64,000 bases of DNA from Sphingobacterium allocomposti. Lineage in GTDB: Bacteria > Bacteroidota > Bacteroidia > Sphingobacteriales > Sphingobacteriaceae. Made by a program: the position numbers and the translations under genes. How positions within the stretch are numbered: the stretch's first letter is position 1; every line of letters begins with the position of its first letter. The notes beneath the pieces are model-generated. The model had not been told where the DNA came from. It searched no databases and saw only the letters and a program-made list of their open reading frames with translations. The stretch is from the NCBI RefSeq assembly GCF_008124885.1, contig NZ_VNHX01000007.1, positions 1-64,000 of the forward strand, given 5' to 3'. Of this stretch, positions 61,225 to 64,000 are shown piece after piece.

Positions 61225-61270
61225 TTTTCCACATTTGTTAGAATGTGGAAAATTTAAACATTGTGGAAAA
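61225..61270. promoter_or_regulatory. Three DnaA-box-like 9-mers / inverted repeat between ftsA and ftsZ
   Basis: TTTTCCACA (61225-61233) and its complement TGTGGAAAA (61244-61252 and 61262-61270) fit the relaxed DnaA-box consensus TTWTNCACA. The first two form a perfect 11-bp hairpin (TTTTCCACATT, loop TGTTAG). They lie just after the ftsA stop and about 95-140 bp before ftsZ. The function could be DnaA binding or an RNA hairpin in the ftsA-ftsZ message. Confidence 0.5.
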
Positions 61271-61271
61271 C

Positions 61272-62636
61272 TTACTTCTTCCCGATAAACGTATCGTCGT
61301 CAATTCCGGCGTCGTCCCGGATAAAATCGGAGAGAATTTTAGTAAACCAGCTCTCTTTTTTCCGCTTCTCTTCCGCAATTTCTGTCACTTTCTCCTTCGT
61401 CATCTTCTTCGAAACAACTTCCTGCTGCGTCGCCTCGTCGTCTTCAATAGCCTGCACTCCCTTTATTAATAATCCAATCGACGTCGCATACATCGGGCTC
61501 TTCAGCTCTTCCAGTGCCTGCCGGTTTAACATTTCCGTTTTTGCAAGATACTCGTTCGGATAACCGATGCGGCAACCTATACCGGTAATATACTCAACAA
61601 GCTGAACCAGATGCTTTAACTGCGCTCCTCCTCCGGTGATCACAATACCAGCGATAAGCTTATCCTCGTATCCGGACGATTTAATTTCGTAATACACATG
61701 CTCTATGATCTCCTCCATACGGGCCTGAATAATGTACGCGAGATTCTTTACCGATATCTCTTTCGCCTCACGGCCACGGATACCGGGGACACAGATCACC
61801 TCATTATCCTTGTTTTCATCGGCCAATGCCGAACCATACCGTACTTTTAATTGCTCCGCCTGATTACGTAATACAGAACAGCCTTGTTTAATATCTTCCG
61901 TCACGATGTTTCCACCTAGCGGGATAACAGCCGTGTGCCGTATAATACCTTCGTGAAAAATAGCAACGTCTGTGGTACCGCCACCGATGTCTACCAAGAC
62001 GACACCAGCAGTTTTTTCCTCTTCATCTAACACAGCCTCAGATGATGCTAGAGGTTCCAAAACCAAAGACGACACTTCAAGATCTGCGTTATCTACGCAG
62101 CGTTTGATATTGCGGATATCGGTTACACGCCCCGAAATAATATGGAAGTTAGCCTCCACACGGCGACCCGCCATACCGATAGGTTCTTTAATACCGGGCT
62201 CGTTGTCAATCGTAAATTCCTGCGGCAGCACATGGATGATCTCCTCTCCCGGAGGAAGCACGAGCTTGTACATGTCCGAAATCAGCTGTTCGACATCCAG
62301 CCTGCCCACCTCATCGTAATCACGCTTAGTCAATATACCGCGGTGCTGAATACTTTTTATGTGCTGACCGGCAATCCCGACGTTGACGACTTTGATATCT
62401 ACATTCGATTGCGATTCAGCAATGGAAACCGCCTCCCGGATGCTGCTTACTGTCTTTTGAATATTCGCAACGACGCCGCGGTTCACACCCGAAGATTCTG
62501 CTTTACCTACACCCAACAGTTCAATCTTATTCGTACCGCTCCGACGACCGACTGTTACACAAATCTTTGTTGTACCGATATCCAATCCCACAATAATTGG
62601 ATTCTCTTTTTCATTTTCTGCTAATCTTGGTTTCAT
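61272..62636 (-). CDS. ftsA: Cell division protein FtsA
   Basis: A 454-aa actin-like protein that ties FtsZ to the membrane. VGLDIGTTKICVTVGRRSG is the phosphate-1 motif, VLVDIGGGTTDVAIFHEG phosphate-2 and GIVITGGGAQLKHLVQL the adenosine motif. The C-terminal part (about 400-454) is charged, with the amphipathic KKESWFTKILSDFIRD as the likely membrane-targeting helix. Confidence 0.95.
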   Translation of the reverse strand: MKPRLAENEKENPIIVGLDIGTTKICVTVGRRSGTNKIELLGVGKAESSGVNRGVVANIQKTVSSIREAVSIAESQSNVDIKVVNVGIAGQHIKSIQHRGILTKRDYDEVGRLDVEQLISDMYKLVLPPGEEIIHVLPQEFTIDNEPGIKEPIGMAGRRVEANFHIISGRVTDIRNIKRCVDNADLEVSSLVLEPLASSEAVLDEEEKTAGVVLVDIGGGTTDVAIFHEGIIRHTAVIPLGGNIVTEDIKQGCSVLRNQAEQLKVRYGSALADENKDNEVICVPGIRGREAKEISVKNLAYIIQARMEEIIEHVYYEIKSSGYEDKLIAGIVITGGGAQLKHLVQLVEYITGIGCRIGYPNEYLAKTEMLNRQALEELKSPMYATSIGLLIKGVQAIEDDEATQQEVVSKKMTKEKVTEIAEEKRKKESWFTKILSDFIRDDAGIDDDTFIGKK

Positions 62637-62672
62637 ATGCTGTGTATTTATTGCTGTATATTACTGTATTAC

Positions 62673-63500
62673 TTAATTCATTTTCATATTCATCTGTAAG
62701 CTATCGAGCAGCCATCCCTCTTTGCGCTCACAGATAATCTGGTCGTCGTATTTTACATTTACCTTTTGATATGCCTCCGTCCCCACCTTAGGCAGAATAT
62801 TCTTGTAAAACACGACTAATCTTTCCAACTTCTCCCCAAGCTTGTCTGCGTTGCCCAAGATCAGCTCCTGTGACCCTACACGTGGAACGATCTCAATGTC
62901 CCGATTGCTGTTCACATAAAGCTGCACGATCTGGTTGCTCCATAAAGGATCACCCTTAACGTGCTCCACGATTTTCATCAAGTCCTTTACAAGCTTCGTC
63001 TGCACCGTATCGAGCGCGTTCTGGTATCCCTCCGCGATATTGCCGTTCGCTATCAGAACGTGCGGCACATATTTTAACGTGACGGGCACCTTTGCTCCCT
63101 TTGTATCTATGTAATATTCCTGCCCTACTTTATTTATGACCCGCAAGATCACTTCACGTTGCTGAACTGACACCTGCAGTACACCATCCATGTCGGCGTA
63201 TATCTCCGCTGCCGCAACATACGGCAGTTCCAGCAACGCCTTTTCTATCTTATCAATGGGGATGTCTTTCAGCGGCTTTCCTACCACCCGTCCGAATTTC
63301 GCCTTTACCAGATCCGAAATGTCGTGCTGGTCGATGAAGGCTTCCTTGCCTTGGATCATCACTTTCATGGATACGCATGCCTGCGTCACATCTTTCTTCT
63401 TCACGAGGCTCATTAACATACCCACACCGGCCAGCGCCACCAACCCCAGGCATACGTAGCCGACAATATTCCACGGTATGTTACGAATCGCTTTAAGCAT
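62673..63500 (-). CDS. ftsQ: Cell division protein FtsQ/DivIB
   Basis: A 275-aa bitopic membrane protein of the divisome: short cytoplasmic start, TM at about 11-31 (NIVGYVCLGLVALAGVGMLM), a POTRA-like domain (IDQHDISDLVKAKFGRVVGK, IDKIEKALLELPYVAAAEI) and a beta domain. I start at 63500 (MLKAIRNIPWN). The start overlaps the murC stop by 8 nt, indicating coupling. Confidence 0.9.
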   Translation of the reverse strand: MLKAIRNIPWNIVGYVCLGLVALAGVGMLMSLVKKKDVTQACVSMKVMIQGKEAFIDQHDISDLVKAKFGRVVGKPLKDIPIDKIEKALLELPYVAAAEIYADMDGVLQVSVQQREVILRVINKVGQEYYIDTKGAKVPVTLKYVPHVLIANGNIAEGYQNALDTVQTKLVKDLMKIVEHVKGDPLWSNQIVQLYVNSNRDIEIVPRVGSQELILGNADKLGEKLERLVVFYKNILPKVGTEAYQKVNVKYDDQIICERKEGWLLDSLQMNMKMN

Positions 63501-64000
63501 GCTCCATGATCTCTTTAAGCGGTTTAACCAACCTATCAATATCTCCGGCGCCAACGGTAACTACCAGCTCCGGACGCTCTGACCGGACAATTTCCAGCAC
63601 TTCCTCCGGAGAAACCAAGCGTTTCTTGGCCAGCTTTACCTTCTCTAACAACCATGCCGACGTCACGCCGTCAATTGGCAGCTCCCGGGCAGGGTAAATA
63701 TCCATTAGCAACAACTCGTCTGCAAACGCCAGCACCTCGGCAAAGCCGTCCACAAAATCGCGTGTCCGGCTGAAGAGATGCGGCTGGAAGACGACCGTCA
63801 ACTTCTTTGCTGGATACAGCTTCCGCATAGACGTCAGGAATGCACGCAACTCCTCAGGGTGGTGTGCGTAGTCGTCAATATAGATGGCATCCGGTTTCTT
63901 CACGATATACTCAAACCGCCGTTTAGCGCCGCGGAAGGAAGACAGCGCAGCCTTGATTTTCGAAGGCTCAATACCAAGCTTTAACGCCACGGTCACCGAT
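63493..64000 (-). CDS. murC: UDP-N-acetylmuramate--L-alanine ligase, C-terminal part (cut by window edge)
   Basis: About 169 C-terminal codons of MurC, which adds L-Ala to UDP-MurNAc. The C-terminal Mur-ligase domain is clear: GAKRRFEYI, IDDYAHHPEELRAFL, VVFQPHLFSRTRDFVDGFAE and DIYPARELPIDGVTS. The ATPase centre and start lie beyond the window. It overlaps ftsQ by 8 nt. Confidence 0.94.
   Translation of the reverse strand, partial: SVTVALKLGIEPSKIKAALSSFRGAKRRFEYIVKKPDAIYIDDYAHHPEELRAFLTSMRKLYPAKKLTVVFQPHLFSRTRDFVDGFAEVLAFADELLLMDIYPARELPIDGVTSAWLLEKVKLAKKRLVSPEEVLEIVRSERPELVVTVGAGDIDRLVKPLKEIMEHA

Noticed and set aside
1..64000. tRNA, rRNA or known riboswitch
   Set aside because: Reading the intergenic regions showed no T-loop/CCA pattern or known riboswitch core; a covariance-model scan would be needed to exclude weak cases.

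Overview
The window looks like chromosomal DNA of a Bacteroidota, most likely family Sphingobacteriaceae (Sphingobacterium, Olivibacter or Parapedobacter type). The reasons are Bacteroidota-type promoters (TTTG, then about 17-20 bp, then TAnnTTTG), an FtsZ tail ending NNSFLHDNVD, a DUF4286 protein, an Hc1-type histone-like protein, many SSC-type lipoproteins, and a division cluster running murC-ftsQ-ftsA-ftsZ. The genus is inference. Most of the window is housekeeping DNA with dense, short operons.

1-14 kb is mostly minus strand. It holds rsmE, a CNNM/CBS protein, ppa, dedA, a HIT protein and greA. Next comes a three-gene unit: an S9-like lipoprotein, a sensor kinase and a response regulator. 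DUF4286, a CAMC membrane protein, an RluA-type pseudouridine synthase and mlaE-mlaF-mlaD follow. This part is broken up by four noncoding mosaics of short repeats (1-384, 4228-4832, 9888-10605, 11278-11595). Two of them carry near-identical copies, in opposite orientation, of an element with three hairpins, so they bracket greA and the sensory unit.

15-25 kb has an exported lysine-free, arginine-rich DUF6600 protein, a scar region (a response-regulator remnant and a frameshifted DUF4143 ATPase with its operator), pncB and a methyltransferase, serS, and rsmI-PH/SHOCT-lnt. 25-41 kb has a cysteine desulfurase, an NlpE lipoprotein, a TPR protein, etfBA, a bifunctional nuclease with UVR, a NupG transporter, MscS, a phosphoesterase, an NlpC/P60 lipoprotein, an EamA transporter, mtaB and thyA-folA. 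41-57 kb has ddl, a PASTA protein with mltG, a thioesterase with YihY, rpsA, a second phosphoesterase, pirin, gyrB, an OmpH lipoprotein, and rpmH-rnpA-yidD-tsaB followed by mscL. 57-64 kb has an orphan LuxR-type regulator, a TIM-barrel isomerase, the Hc1 protein and the end of the division cluster (ftsZ, ftsA, ftsQ, murC, with murC cut by the window edge).

The best candidates for new biology are: (i) the lipoprotein-kinase-regulator unit 5611-9887, where the S9 hydrolase has lost its catalytic Ser and His, suggesting a pseudoenzyme sensor; (ii) the multi-hairpin intergenic element, whose diverged copy shows paired compensatory changes; (iii) the inverted copies of that mosaic around a 5.4 kb segment; (iv) DnaA-box-like 9-mers between ftsA and ftsZ; and (v) a promoter/operator motif shared by two distant genes. 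No tRNA, rRNA, CRISPR array, prophage or intact insertion sequence was seen.
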